NCBI GenBank assembly: GCA_947474065.1
Contig: CANJHD010000004.1
Location: forward strand, 23,791-87,790
Direction of reading: 5' to 3'
DNA from: Planctomycetaceae bacterium
GTDB lineage: Bacteria; Planctomycetota; Phycisphaerae; Phycisphaerales; SM1A02
DNA: 64,000 nucleotides
Each line of letters starts with the position of its first letter. Within the stretch, counting starts at the first letter, position 1. The notes below the pieces were generated by a model, which was not told where the DNA came from, made no database searches, and worked only from the letters and a program-made list of their open reading frames with translations. Position numbers and translations under genes: made by a program. Below, piece by piece: positions 44,573 through 52,805 of this stretch.

Positions 44573-46018
44573 CTATCGCTTGCTCTTAGAAGCCCGCTCA
44601 ACCTGCTCGATGTAACGCGCGATATCCTCACGTGGCTTCAGCGACTGAGCATCACGAAGCAACGGCAGCGCCTCAGTAAATCGCCCCTGGGCGACAAACA
44701 CTTGCGCGATCTTGACTTTCGCATTTGCTGCGAATGAATCAATCCGTGCAGCGCGTTCATAGTAAAGAATCGCCTTGTCCGGCTGCGCGATGCGGTTGTA
44801 GTGCTGACCTAGCAGCATCAATGCTTCGCCATCAAGCGGATCAAGCGCAATGACTTCTTCCAGCACTGTGGCTGTCTCCGCGTCACCCGCACCGCTACTC
44901 ATCGCAAGGCGAGCCTGCAACTTCAGTACTTTGCGACGGTCCGCGTCGCTGAGTGTGTCGCTCCAATTCGCCTTGACACGAGTGAGTAGCGCCTTCGACT
45001 GCAGTAGCCCCCCGCGCGCAGCGAGCACCTCCGCGGCCCGAACTGACCGAGAAACTGGCTGCGTTGGATTCTTAGCAATCGCACGGTCATATGCACTCAG
45101 AGCCATGTCGGGAAGCGTTTCGGATACATAGATGTCACCGAGCGTGAACAGGCTGTCCACGGTTGATTTACCGATGGAATCGAGTGCTTCCAGATTCACG
45201 GCCGCCTTCATCGGCTGCTTGAGACCGAGGTATGTATGCGCCTGAAGAAGCCAAAAATCTGCCTTGTCCGGGAAGTTAGTGATGAGTACATCAAGCAGGC
45301 TGGCCGCATCTTCATACTTTGCTTGCTTAAACACCGCGCGCGTCAATCCCAACCGCCACTCAACGTTGTCCGGCTGCAGCAACAGCGCGTTGCGGTACGC
45401 CGCCTCTGAAGGTTGATAGTCGCCGCGCGCCGAATGGCAGAAGCCAAGTAACCCGTAGGAGTATGCGTCCGCGCCGCCCAGCTCAATCATCTTGTTGAAC
45501 GCGGCAATCGCTCCCTCGTATTGGCTCTTGCGCGTGCAGATCAAACCGATACTCCGATACGCGCGTCGAAAGTTCGGAAACTTGACTACCGCGTTTCGAT
45601 AGTTCACTAACGCATCGTCAATCTTGTCCTGCTGGAACTGCACACCACCGAGCGTCAGATCAATGACCGCGGACACATCTGGGCGAACCGACTCCCTGAG
45701 CAGCGTCTCCGCCGCAGGCAACTCTTCCGCCATCAACTGACGCACAAGCTCCAGCAGCGCCATGTCATCCTGCGCGATGCGCGGCTCGATGTCCGCACTC
45801 ACTCCATAGCCACCAATGAATGACTTCTGAAATCCAGGGTCGTTCCAAATCACCGCCAGATCCGGCTGCGAAATCTTCATGGACGGCGGGGGCGCTTCGC
45901 TGCCCGGACTGGTCGGCACTCCGGCCATTGCGACGGCACAGGGGAGCGTGCCAACCGCACTCGCAATGAGCAGGAATCGGGCAAATGTTCGAATGGAAAC
46001 AGTGGTATCAGAAGTCAT
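44573..46018 (-). CDS. TPR-repeat exported protein of the TonB cluster
   Basis: 481 residues. Signal peptide (about residues 1-32), then at least nine TPR units, for example VNYRNAVVKFPNFRRAYRSIG, AAYRNALLLQPDNVEWRLGL, AYDRAIAKNPTQPVSRSVR, LYYERAARIDSFAANAKVK. It is three bases after the tonB gene. A TPR protein ends many TonB2/TtpC-type operons of gammaproteobacteria, where it is needed for transport. The same role is inferred here. Confidence 0.82.
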   Translation of the reverse strand: MTSDTTVSIRTFARFLLIASAVGTLPCAVAMAGVPTSPGSEAPPPSMKISQPDLAVIWNDPGFQKSFIGGYGVSADIEPRIAQDDMALLELVRQLMAEELPAAETLLRESVRPDVSAVIDLTLGGVQFQQDKIDDALVNYRNAVVKFPNFRRAYRSIGLICTRKSQYEGAIAAFNKMIELGGADAYSYGLLGFCHSARGDYQPSEAAYRNALLLQPDNVEWRLGLTRAVFKQAKYEDAASLLDVLITNFPDKADFWLLQAHTYLGLKQPMKAAVNLEALDSIGKSTVDSLFTLGDIYVSETLPDMALSAYDRAIAKNPTQPVSRSVRAAEVLAARGGLLQSKALLTRVKANWSDTLSDADRRKVLKLQARLAMSSGAGDAETATVLEEVIALDPLDGEALMLLGQHYNRIAQPDKAILYYERAARIDSFAANAKVKIAQVFVAQGRFTEALPLLRDAQSLKPREDIARYIEQVERASKSKR

Positions 46019-46021
46019 GTG

Positions 46022-46741
46022 TTAGCTCGGTTGAAAGCGAATCGGCACGCGCATACGACAACTCACGCGGTGACCACCCTTAATGGCTGGCTCGAATTTC
46101 CATTGACGCACGGCAGCCAGTGCTGGCGCCTCGAATTGCGGATGTGACGACTTCTCCACCCGCGGATTAACCACGCGGCCAGTGTCATCCACGATGAAGA
46201 TCAACGTGACCACACCCTCAACATTTCTTGCTCGCATTTCCGCGGGATAGGCACCGGCTACCTGATGCACCGGTCGCGGTCGCTGGTCAATCTCCGACAT
46301 GCTGAAGGCACCCTGAAACTCTTGGTCAGACGCAGCAGCCTTACCAGTTCCGCCAATGCGCCCGCCCGATGACAGCGATGCGCCGCCTCCGAAATCAGAG
46401 GCACCACCAGCGCTTCCGCCATTGAGTGCCTGTTCCAATGCCCCCAAGCTTGCAGAGTCGAGGGCCGGGGCATCATTGGAATCTGCAGGCGCGTCGGGCG
46501 AAGCAAGCACTTGATTCGGATCAGGTGGTGCGTCCGACTCCGCTTTCAGATCAGGCTGGACAACTTCCTTTTCCTGATCGTCAACTTTGTCTTTCTGAAC
46601 ATCTTCATTCAAGAGCTCTACATCACGGTGACTTGGCTGAATGGATTCATCACCAAGAAATAGGATCCCGCCAAAGGCAATGATCACCGCGTGCACTATC
46701 AATGCACCAACAATGCAGATGATCGTTGCCGTTTTACTCAC
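46022..46741 (-). CDS. tonB: TonB energy transducer
   Basis: 239 residues. One N-terminal membrane helix (about 7-28), a periplasmic linker that is Asp/Ser/Gly-rich rather than the usual Pro-Lys/Pro-Glu type, and a TonB C-terminal domain (about 150-239: AGAYPAEMRARNVEGVVTL, then ALAAVRQWKFEPAIKGG). It carries proton-motive energy to the outer-membrane receptor. The GTG start overlaps the exbD stop (GTGA). Confidence 0.92.
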   Translation of the reverse strand: MSKTATIICIVGALIVHAVIIAFGGILFLGDESIQPSHRDVELLNEDVQKDKVDDQEKEVVQPDLKAESDAPPDPNQVLASPDAPADSNDAPALDSASLGALEQALNGGSAGGASDFGGGASLSSGGRIGGTGKAAASDQEFQGAFSMSEIDQRPRPVHQVAGAYPAEMRARNVEGVVTLIFIVDDTGRVVNPRVEKSSHPQFEAPALAAVRQWKFEPAIKGGHRVSCRMRVPIRFQPS

Positions 46742-47169
46742 TTCTTGTCCGTATTGATGCCAACCTTGGCAATACCAATCTTGCGAACTTCATCAAGAAC
46801 ACCAACTACAAACTTGAAATTCGCGTTACCGTCGCTGTTGATGATGACCTTGGGGTCCTTGGCGACTACCTTGTAGGTCTGCAGTTTCATAGGCAATTGC
46901 GCCAGTGAAATCTTGTCTTTATTGAAGAAGATCTCGCCCTTCTCATTCACACTGATAGTGACTGCCTTGTCTAACTCAGATTGCTCGCCCAATGACTGCG
47001 CCGTAGTCGCGCCCGGAAGCGCCACCTGCACGCCTTGGTTCTTAGACATGCTCAACGAGACCATGATGAACGTTGCTAAAAGAAAGAAGATGATGTCGAT
47101 CAACGGGATGATCTCGATGCGTGCGCTCTTCTTCTTGCCACGCCGCAACCCACCGCCGCCGCCGGCCAT
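46738..47169 (-). CDS. exbD: ExbD biopolymer transport protein
   Basis: 143 residues from the ATG at 47169, which has GGGAGG upstream; a longer start at 47214 overlaps exbB. Short Gly/Lys/Arg-rich cytoplasmic head, one membrane helix with the functional Asp (EIIPLIDIIFFLLATF), and a periplasmic domain with VVAKDPKVIINSDGNAN. It forms the proton channel with ExbB. One base separates it from exbB. Confidence 0.93.
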   Translation of the reverse strand: MAGGGGGLRRGKKKSARIEIIPLIDIIFFLLATFIMVSLSMSKNQGVQVALPGATTAQSLGEQSELDKAVTISVNEKGEIFFNKDKISLAQLPMKLQTYKVVAKDPKVIINSDGNANFKFVVGVLDEVRKIGIAKVGINTDKK

Positions 47170-47170
47170 G

Positions 47171-48679
47171 TCAGGTCCCTCCCAGCGAAGTTGATGTTCC
47201 GTGGTACGGCTCAACGCGCAACGTCAACTCTTCCTCTTCTTCTTCTGCCGCACGCTTGATCGCCGCCGCGCCGCGCGGATGCGTCTCCACAAGCAACTTC
47301 AACTGTTCCCCAGCAGCCAGCATCTCCGTCTCGATGCCTTCGATGCGATTATTGAGATAGTTGAATGGCAAGAGTGAAGTAATTGCAATTACCAGTCCGA
47401 AAGCAGTAGCGATCAGCGCCTCAGAAATACCGCCAGTGATAGCGCCCGGCGAACTCAAGTCGCCACCGATCACTGAGAATGACGCCATCATGCCCGTTAC
47501 TGTTCCGAGCAGACCCAAGAGCGGCGCCAACGTAATAACCGTGTCCAGAATGGCTATGCCGCGGCGATACCGCTTGAACGCGCGCGTCTCCGCATATGCC
47601 AACGCATGTCCCAGTGATTGATCACGATGCTCCAGTGCGTAGCCGAGCGTGGTGACCACCGCATCCTTTGAGTTCTTGGCAATTGCAATCGCAGCGTTGA
47701 GGTCGCCCTTACCAACATCCACGAAAAATTTGGCAAGCGTCTTCGGACTGCGCTTTCGTTGCTCGTTGAGCAAGAAGAGCAGGCGTTCGAGCACAACCGA
47801 GACGCTGACCATTGATGCAAACAGCAGCGGCCACATGATCGGCCCGCCCTTCACAAAGATATGCACAATGTTGGTCTTCTGAACGAGCGCCTTCAGCGCA
47901 CCGCCTCGCGATGGATCAAGCGGCAGCGTTCCCTCGCCGGAAGCCACCAGTGTTCCAATTGATCCAGCGAGCTCTCCCTCAAGTGGTCGCACAAGCGGAT
48001 TAACCGATCCAACCTGCGAAACCGCAATACCTGCCACCCCGGAATCAGCTCTAAACAGCGCAATCGGACCAATCATGGCGAACTGCCCCTGCAAGACGGC
48101 GCCCATGGTGTCGACCGAGACACCGGCAAACCGCATGCCGCCCACCACATCAAATAGGCGCTTGATAGTCAGTTCCGTAAATGAGGTCTGTCGAGCAAAG
48201 CGCTCAACCGGCGTGAGCGTCTTGTTCTCAACCGCCTGCTTCGCCTTCTCAACAGGCTCGCTGTAGACCTGCATCTCGCCGACGCCAATCTTCGTTTCAA
48301 ATGTACGCGCGTATTCATCAAGCAGACTGCCGATGTAGCTGAGCTCATCTTGGCGAGCCTTCATCTCTGCCTTCAGCGTGCCGATTTCCAAAGCACCTGC
48401 ATCAACAAGGCGCTGCACCTTGTCGCCATCCTTGCGGAGCTGCACGACGCCTTCCTCAAGCGACGTGAGCTCTTGCGCGAGCGGTAGTTTCTCTGCGGAT
48501 ATCAGAGCGCGCATGTTGTTCAGCTCGCCGATACTTTTAGTCAGTTCGTCTTCCGCACTGCGCGACGCCTTCGCGATAGTCGGATTGACCTCCGCTGGCT
48601 GCGCTGGTGCCTGCGCACATGCGGCGCTGCTCAACAGCGCTGTCAATGCAATATGAATGGTGGATTTGAATGTGATCAT
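47171..48679 (-). CDS. exbB: Long ExbB (MotA/TolQ/ExbB proton channel, TtpC-like)
   Basis: 502 residues from the ATG at 48679, about twice the length of a simple ExbB. A signal peptide and a 250-residue periplasmic region with coiled-coil text (EDELTKSIGELNNMRALI, LTSLEEGVVQLRKDGDKVQRL) precede three membrane helices (GGPIMWPLLFASMVSVSVVL; ITLAPLLGLLGTVTGMMASF; ISEALIATAFGLVIAITSLLP). This is the TtpC plan of TonB2 systems. The usual second, short ExbB2 gene is absent. It overlaps the DUF3450 stop (ATGA). Confidence 0.9.
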   Translation of the reverse strand: MITFKSTIHIALTALLSSAACAQAPAQPAEVNPTIAKASRSAEDELTKSIGELNNMRALISAEKLPLAQELTSLEEGVVQLRKDGDKVQRLVDAGALEIGTLKAEMKARQDELSYIGSLLDEYARTFETKIGVGEMQVYSEPVEKAKQAVENKTLTPVERFARQTSFTELTIKRLFDVVGGMRFAGVSVDTMGAVLQGQFAMIGPIALFRADSGVAGIAVSQVGSVNPLVRPLEGELAGSIGTLVASGEGTLPLDPSRGGALKALVQKTNIVHIFVKGGPIMWPLLFASMVSVSVVLERLLFLLNEQRKRSPKTLAKFFVDVGKGDLNAAIAIAKNSKDAVVTTLGYALEHRDQSLGHALAYAETRAFKRYRRGIAILDTVITLAPLLGLLGTVTGMMASFSVIGGDLSSPGAITGGISEALIATAFGLVIAITSLLPFNYLNNRIEGIETEMLAAGEQLKLLVETHPRGAAAIKRAAEEEEEELTLRVEPYHGTSTSLGGT

Positions 48680-49659
48680 TTGATAGTGATTGGAAGTGGG
48701 ACGAAGGATGGGGTTTGCTTGCCCTGGATGATTTCCAACGCTTGCATGATCTGCCCGGAGGTGGCGGCGGAAGCGGATTCCCACTTCCAACCATCGTCAG
48801 TCGGATGACCAATGCCCGCGAGTCCACGGGGACTGATGTAGTACGCCTGAGCAAGGCCAACATAGAACACCTGAACCTCGCTCGATGATCCATCCGCGAG
48901 CGTTCGAATCTCGTATGAAACAGAAATTTCGCTGTTCGCCTTGTTCAATTCATTGAGAATTCCAAGCACATTCTGAAAGCGCTCCGCAGTGGAAACGCGC
49001 GTGTTCGCCGGGTCGGCAGGCATTCGCTGCATCAACGGAAGCAGCTTGGCGCTCACTGGCTCTGGCATCAACTTGGCAAGCTTGCGCACCTGACCCTCCA
49101 TCGCTGTCACGGCATCTGAAAGTTGCGCAGTGACAGCCTTCAACTGATCGTTCTCCGCAACCAACTCGTCGCGCTTCTTGTTCGATTCCGCAACCGCCAA
49201 CTCCGACTGCGTAATTCGGTCCTTCAAGACGCCAACTTCCTTGCCAACGAGTTCGATGCGTCCTTGCAGAATTTCCTTTCCCTGCGCCCAGTCATTGCGC
49301 TCCTTGGAAATGATCTGCTGCGTCTCGATCCACTTGTTCAGCGTCAACCGCGTCTCGTCGAGCGTCGGCGGAGCAACAGCAGATGGTGCGGCTGCTGCCG
49401 CCGGTGCCGCCGGTGCCGACGCAGGCTTTGACTTTGATGTGCCACCTGCAGGCTTCGGCTTCTGATCCGCCGATTTGGCTGCCGGAGCAGGCGTGCCGGC
49501 TGGCGCGGGCTGCTTGGTGGCTGGCGCCGCGTTCTGCAGTGACTGCGCATACGCACCCATGGGTTCAACAAGAAGCACCGCAACGACCACTACCGCAGAT
49601 GTCATCATCCAGGAGCGGGCGCGATGCGCGAAGTGTGTGACAAGTCGGGAACTGTTCAT
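48676..49659 (-). CDS. DUF3450 family periplasmic protein
   Basis: 327 residues. Signal peptide (to about residue 38), an Ala/Pro/Lys-rich linker (about 40-95), then a long coiled coil (RLTLNKWIETQQIISKERNDW to about 200) and a C-terminal domain with FYVGLAQAYYISPRG, the DUF3450 pattern. In gammaproteobacteria DUF3450 is the first gene before TtpC-ExbB-ExbD-TonB-TPR, exactly as here. It probably contacts the periplasmic coil of the long ExbB (inferred). Confidence 0.88.
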   Translation of the reverse strand: MNSSRLVTHFAHRARSWMMTSAVVVVAVLLVEPMGAYAQSLQNAAPATKQPAPAGTPAPAAKSADQKPKPAGGTSKSKPASAPAAPAAAAAPSAVAPPTLDETRLTLNKWIETQQIISKERNDWAQGKEILQGRIELVGKEVGVLKDRITQSELAVAESNKKRDELVAENDQLKAVTAQLSDAVTAMEGQVRKLAKLMPEPVSAKLLPLMQRMPADPANTRVSTAERFQNVLGILNELNKANSEISVSYEIRTLADGSSSEVQVFYVGLAQAYYISPRGLAGIGHPTDDGWKWESASAATSGQIMQALEIIQGKQTPSFVPLPITIK

Positions 49660-49702
49660 GTTTCATTCACCTTCGCCCGATGCTTGGGCGTTGCACGTGC
49701 CT

Positions 49703-49734
49703 ATGGGGTCAAAGCCGACTGCGCGGCACCCCAT
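49703..49734. repeat. Inverted repeat in the leader of the TonB operon
   Basis: Seven-base arms (ATGGGGT and ACCCCAT) are separated by 18 nt, 44 bp before the DUF3450 start. A second small hairpin (49674-49690, CGCCC/GGGCG) sits next to the ribosome site of that gene. Either could affect operon expression. Confidence 0.35.
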
Positions 49735-49770
49735 CCGAGGTCGTGAGGCTAGGGATCGCGCATATTCCGT

Positions 49771-49799
49771 CTGTAAGCATCCGGTTCAGAATCGGTTAG
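49771..49799 (+). promoter_or_regulatory. Candidate PhoB/OmpR-type direct-repeat box B
   Basis: The plus strand reads CTGTAAG at 49771, CGGTTCAG at 49782 and CGGTTAG at 49793, an exact 11-bp phase. The core GGTTCAGAATCGGTTA matches box A with one substitution. It lies between the divergent TonB operon (start 49659) and xylB (start 49869), so which gene it controls is open; the match to box A favours the TonB operon. Confidence 0.45.
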
Positions 49800-49868
49800 C
49801 GCGCGTCAAATTGAGGCCCCGGGAGGGCTCACAACACCCTGACGCCGCCTCGCGTACACCACCGTTCG

Positions 49869-51380
49869 ATGCCAGCACCACTCTTCCTCGGCCTCGACAT
49901 TGGCACATCCTCACTGAAGGCGCTGATCGCCACAGCAGACGGCGTGCCGATTTCACACGCGTCGGTCGAATACCCGCTCTCCGCGCCGCGGCCAGAGTGG
50001 AGCGAACAAGACCCCGACGACTGGGTGCGTGCCACCCACCAAGCCACGCGCGCCGCACTCTCCGCCGCCGTACGCGATGGTCATGCCGATGCCGCGCACC
50101 GCATCGCGGGTATCGGCTTCAGTGGTCAGATGCACGGCGCCACCTTGGTTGATCGAACCAACACCCCGCTGCGGCCGTGCATTCTGTGGAACGATGCCCG
50201 CAGCGCTGACGAATGCGAGCGCCTCGATCGCGACATCGGACGCGAAACGATTCTTGCTCGCACAGGTAACCGCATGCTCGCCGGCTTCACCGCGCCCAAG
50301 GTGCGCTGGGTGCAACGGCACGAACCTTCCGTCTGGAGTGCCACCGACTGCGTGTTGCTGCCGAAGGACTACGTGCGTCTCAAACTGGGGTCAGTGCGTG
50401 CCACCGATGCCGCCGACGCAAGTGGCACGCTCTACTTTGACGTCGCCCGCCGCGCGTGGAGCATGGAAATGCTGCGTGACCTTGGCATGAACGCTTCGCA
50501 AGTACCCGCGTGCCACGAATCGCCCGATCTGGTTGACCGTCTCTCCGATTCCGCTGCGAGCCTCATGGGCCTCACTGCTGGTATTCCACTCGTTGCTGGT
50601 GCTGGCGATCAGGCCGCCAACGCCATCGGCTCCGGGATCATTACTCCGGGGGCCGTCGCCGCTAGCTTGGGCACATCCGGCGTGATCTTTGCAGCGAGTG
50701 ATTCGTTCCGCGCTTCCCCAGACGGCGCACTGCATGCCTTCTGCCACGCACTCCCCGGCCGCTGGCACCTCATGAGCGTGATGCTCTCCGCCGCGGGAAG
50801 CCTGCGTTGGTACTTGGACACCCTCGCACGCGACACCGCCGCCCGCGCCAATGCCGAGGGACTCTCCGTCTATGAACTGCTCGACCGCGACGCGGCGACC
50901 ATCGAGCCCGGTTGCGAAGGTCTTCGCTTTGTTCCAACCCTCTCCGGAGAACGGTGTCCGATCCCTAATCCGCACGCTCGCGCGGGTTTCCACGGCATCA
51001 GCGTCGCTCACACACACGCCCATTTCACACGCGCTGTCATGGAGGGCGTGGCTGCCGGAATGGGTCTCTGCATGGGACTGATCCGCCAAGCGGGAATCAC
51101 GCCGCCCGAAGTGATTGCCTCTGGCGGCGGGTTTGAAAGCCCACTCTGGACGGCTATGCATGCCAATGCGTTCGGAATTCCTGTTCGTCGGGCGGAAACT
51201 CCCGATAGCGCGGCGCTGGGGGCGGCAATCTTGGCTGCGATTGGCACAGGAAATCGAGTGAATTTCGAGGATCTTTCCAACAATCTAACTGCTCGAAGCA
51301 ACCCTGTGAATCCATCCCAAATACCGCTTTGGCAACAATTTATGGCCGACCAAAGCCTTCTGCAGAGAAATGCCCTTTGA
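49869..51380 (+). CDS. xylB: Xylulokinase (FGGY family)
   Basis: 503 residues; phosphorylates D-xylulose at O5. FGGY start LGLDIGTSSLKALI, the xylulokinase signature GFSGQMHGATL, ILWNDARS, and the C-terminal nucleotide-binding pieces LGTSGVIFA and ASGGGFESPLW. The length is standard. No xylose isomerase is adjacent and the neighbours are unrelated, so it stands alone. No clear ribosome site. Confidence 0.92.
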   Translation: MPAPLFLGLDIGTSSLKALIATADGVPISHASVEYPLSAPRPEWSEQDPDDWVRATHQATRAALSAAVRDGHADAAHRIAGIGFSGQMHGATLVDRTNTPLRPCILWNDARSADECERLDRDIGRETILARTGNRMLAGFTAPKVRWVQRHEPSVWSATDCVLLPKDYVRLKLGSVRATDAADASGTLYFDVARRAWSMEMLRDLGMNASQVPACHESPDLVDRLSDSAASLMGLTAGIPLVAGAGDQAANAIGSGIITPGAVAASLGTSGVIFAASDSFRASPDGALHAFCHALPGRWHLMSVMLSAAGSLRWYLDTLARDTAARANAEGLSVYELLDRDAATIEPGCEGLRFVPTLSGERCPIPNPHARAGFHGISVAHTHAHFTRAVMEGVAAGMGLCMGLIRQAGITPPEVIASGGGFESPLWTAMHANAFGIPVRRAETPDSAALGAAILAAIGTGNRVNFEDLSNNLTARSNPVNPSQIPLWQQFMADQSLLQRNAL

Positions 51381-51460
51381 CGCAAATCAAGAATCAAGGC
51401 GGCATTTCCTTGCAACATGCCTGACCGGGGCTACCTTCCTTACAGATTGAGATTGATGTC

Positions 51461-51546
51461 GAGGAGGCGAAAAGGGCCAACTCTGCCTTTCCCTCCTCCC
51501 TCACAAGGGAGACCGATGCGCCCGATGGGTTAAACCCCATCGGGCG
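51461..51546 (+). ncRNA. Candidate structured RNA downstream of xylB
   Basis: Eighty bases after the xylB stop a 12-bp hairpin forms (51461-51498: GAGGAGG with CCTCCTC, then AAAGG with CCTTT around a 10-nt loop). A second hairpin (51496-51511, CTCCC/GGGAG) competes with its last bases, and an intrinsic terminator follows. The exposed GGAGG/CCTCC arms look like ribosome-site or anti-ribosome-site sequence. It may be a small RNA or a structured 3' UTR. No known family was recognised. Confidence 0.35.
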
Positions 51547-51557
51547 TTCTTTATTTT
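51519..51557 (+). terminator. Rho-independent terminator
   Basis: Perfect 11-bp stem (CGCCCGATGGG/CCCATCGGGCG) with a 6-nt loop, followed by TTCTTTATTTT on the plus strand. It ends the xylB or candidate small-RNA transcript. The hairpin can also end the convergent small membrane-protein gene, though that strand has no T-run. Confidence 0.88.
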
Positions 51558-51796
51558 CCGGATGATGTTCCGGCTGGTGGGTCGGGCGGAACCCCGAATT
51601 CCTCGCGCCGACCCTTTGCAGCGCGCTCATCGTCCGCCTTCAACTTCGCTTCGAGTGCGGTGTCACCCGATTCCTGGTGCTGTACCGCTTTCCATGCAAA
51701 GAATGCCACGGCAATCATTCCCATGATCGCTACCAACATGGTGACAACATTGGAAACTGACCATGCGCCGTCGGCCACAAGATTCATAGTGAGCAT
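51551..51796 (-). CDS. Small membrane protein
   Basis: 81 residues from the ATG at 51796 (GAAGG 7 nt upstream). One membrane segment (about residues 14-36: VSNVVTMLVAIMGMIAVAFFAW), then a charged helix (LEAKLKADDERAAKGRREE) and a Pro-rich end. No family recognised. It is 20 bp downstream of the amidase gene on the same strand and may be co-transcribed with it. Confidence 0.55.
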   Translation of the reverse strand: MLTMNLVADGAWSVSNVVTMLVAIMGMIAVAFFAWKAVQHQESGDTALEAKLKADDERAAKGRREEFGVPPDPPAGTSSGK

Positions 51797-51816
51797 GACC
51801 ACGCCTTCGACCTGAG

Positions 51817-52644
51817 TTACGCCACGGCGCTGGACTTGAACCCAGTCTTACGCAGCGCGAGAACCTTCGACTGCAGTTCGGTGCCAGGGCAAAGCGTCTG
51901 CGCGCCCGGCCATTCCCGGTGCGTGTAGACGCTTGAGGATGGAATGCGATAAACGCGTTGCAACTGCGCAACAGTTCGGTTGAGCCCAGCGATCTGCGCT
52001 GCTGATGGCTGCTGCAACATGAAGTTGCCCATGCACATCACACCGATGTTGTTCTCGTTGCGGTACTTGACGTGAGCGCCTTGCCAACGCGTCACATCAC
52101 GCCCCTGCCAGACAACACCAGAACGGTCAACGATGTAGTGGTAACCGATGTCGCTCCAACCCTTACCGCGATGGCCATTTCGAATCAATTCCAAGCGCGA
52201 CCGCGCCTCGAGATCCGTAATGCCCCAGAAGGCGGTCATCCCATCGTGATGGATGGTGATGTACTTGGGCGGCAGCATGGGATCCATATCCGCATAATTT
52301 GGAGTACCGCGCGCCCATGACTCACGCGGGCGCGCAAAGGGAACCGGGCCGTTGCTGTAGCAAACCGCGGGAGCCTGCACCTCGCCAGTCTTCGGGTCCA
52401 CCTTCGGAGGAATGCACACAGTTCCCGGAGGAGCGCCAACACCTACCTCAGGAATCTCCGGCCACTCGGGCGCCGGCAGTTGGCTCGAAGCGATTTGAGT
52501 TCTCTGAGCAGTTGCGCATCCCGCCACAAAGAGCGCACCAAAGAACACAAAGGAACGCCGAGCGATCGCCATGCCCCGTTCAGCGGAATTCATCACGCTC
52601 GGGGTATGAGGCGCGCCATCATGATTGTTGAGGTCAGTGCTCAT
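51817..52644 (-). CDS. N-acetylmuramoyl-L-alanine amidase (Amidase_2/PGRP type)
   Basis: 275 residues. The start at 52644 has GGAAG upstream; a start at 52572 would put a twin-Arg or lipoprotein signal (ARRSFVFFGALFVAGC) nearer the N-terminus. The catalytic domain (about 125-265) has TIHHDG, GWSDIGYHYIVDRSG, NIGVMCMGNF and HREWPGAQTLCPG, with the expected zinc ligands His, His and Cys. It cleaves the amide between MurNAc and the stem peptide in the periplasm, for wall turnover. Its role with the small membrane protein is unknown. Confidence 0.85.
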   Translation of the reverse strand: MSTDLNNHDGAPHTPSVMNSAERGMAIARRSFVFFGALFVAGCATAQRTQIASSQLPAPEWPEIPEVGVGAPPGTVCIPPKVDPKTGEVQAPAVCYSNGPVPFARPRESWARGTPNYADMDPMLPPKYITIHHDGMTAFWGITDLEARSRLELIRNGHRGKGWSDIGYHYIVDRSGVVWQGRDVTRWQGAHVKYRNENNIGVMCMGNFMLQQPSAAQIAGLNRTVAQLQRVYRIPSSSVYTHREWPGAQTLCPGTELQSKVLALRKTGFKSSAVA

Positions 52645-52805
52645 GTCGCTTCCTTGCAGACTGGTACGCACACTGCGGGTAAAGAGGTCGCCCGTCCTTC
52701 CTTGGATCGGCGCATATCAGCTCACGCCTGCAGTTTACGCAGGACTGTCCCACCAACAAATGCGGCAGAATCCTGCAGCAACCCCGCCGATATCCCCCGC
52801 AGCCG

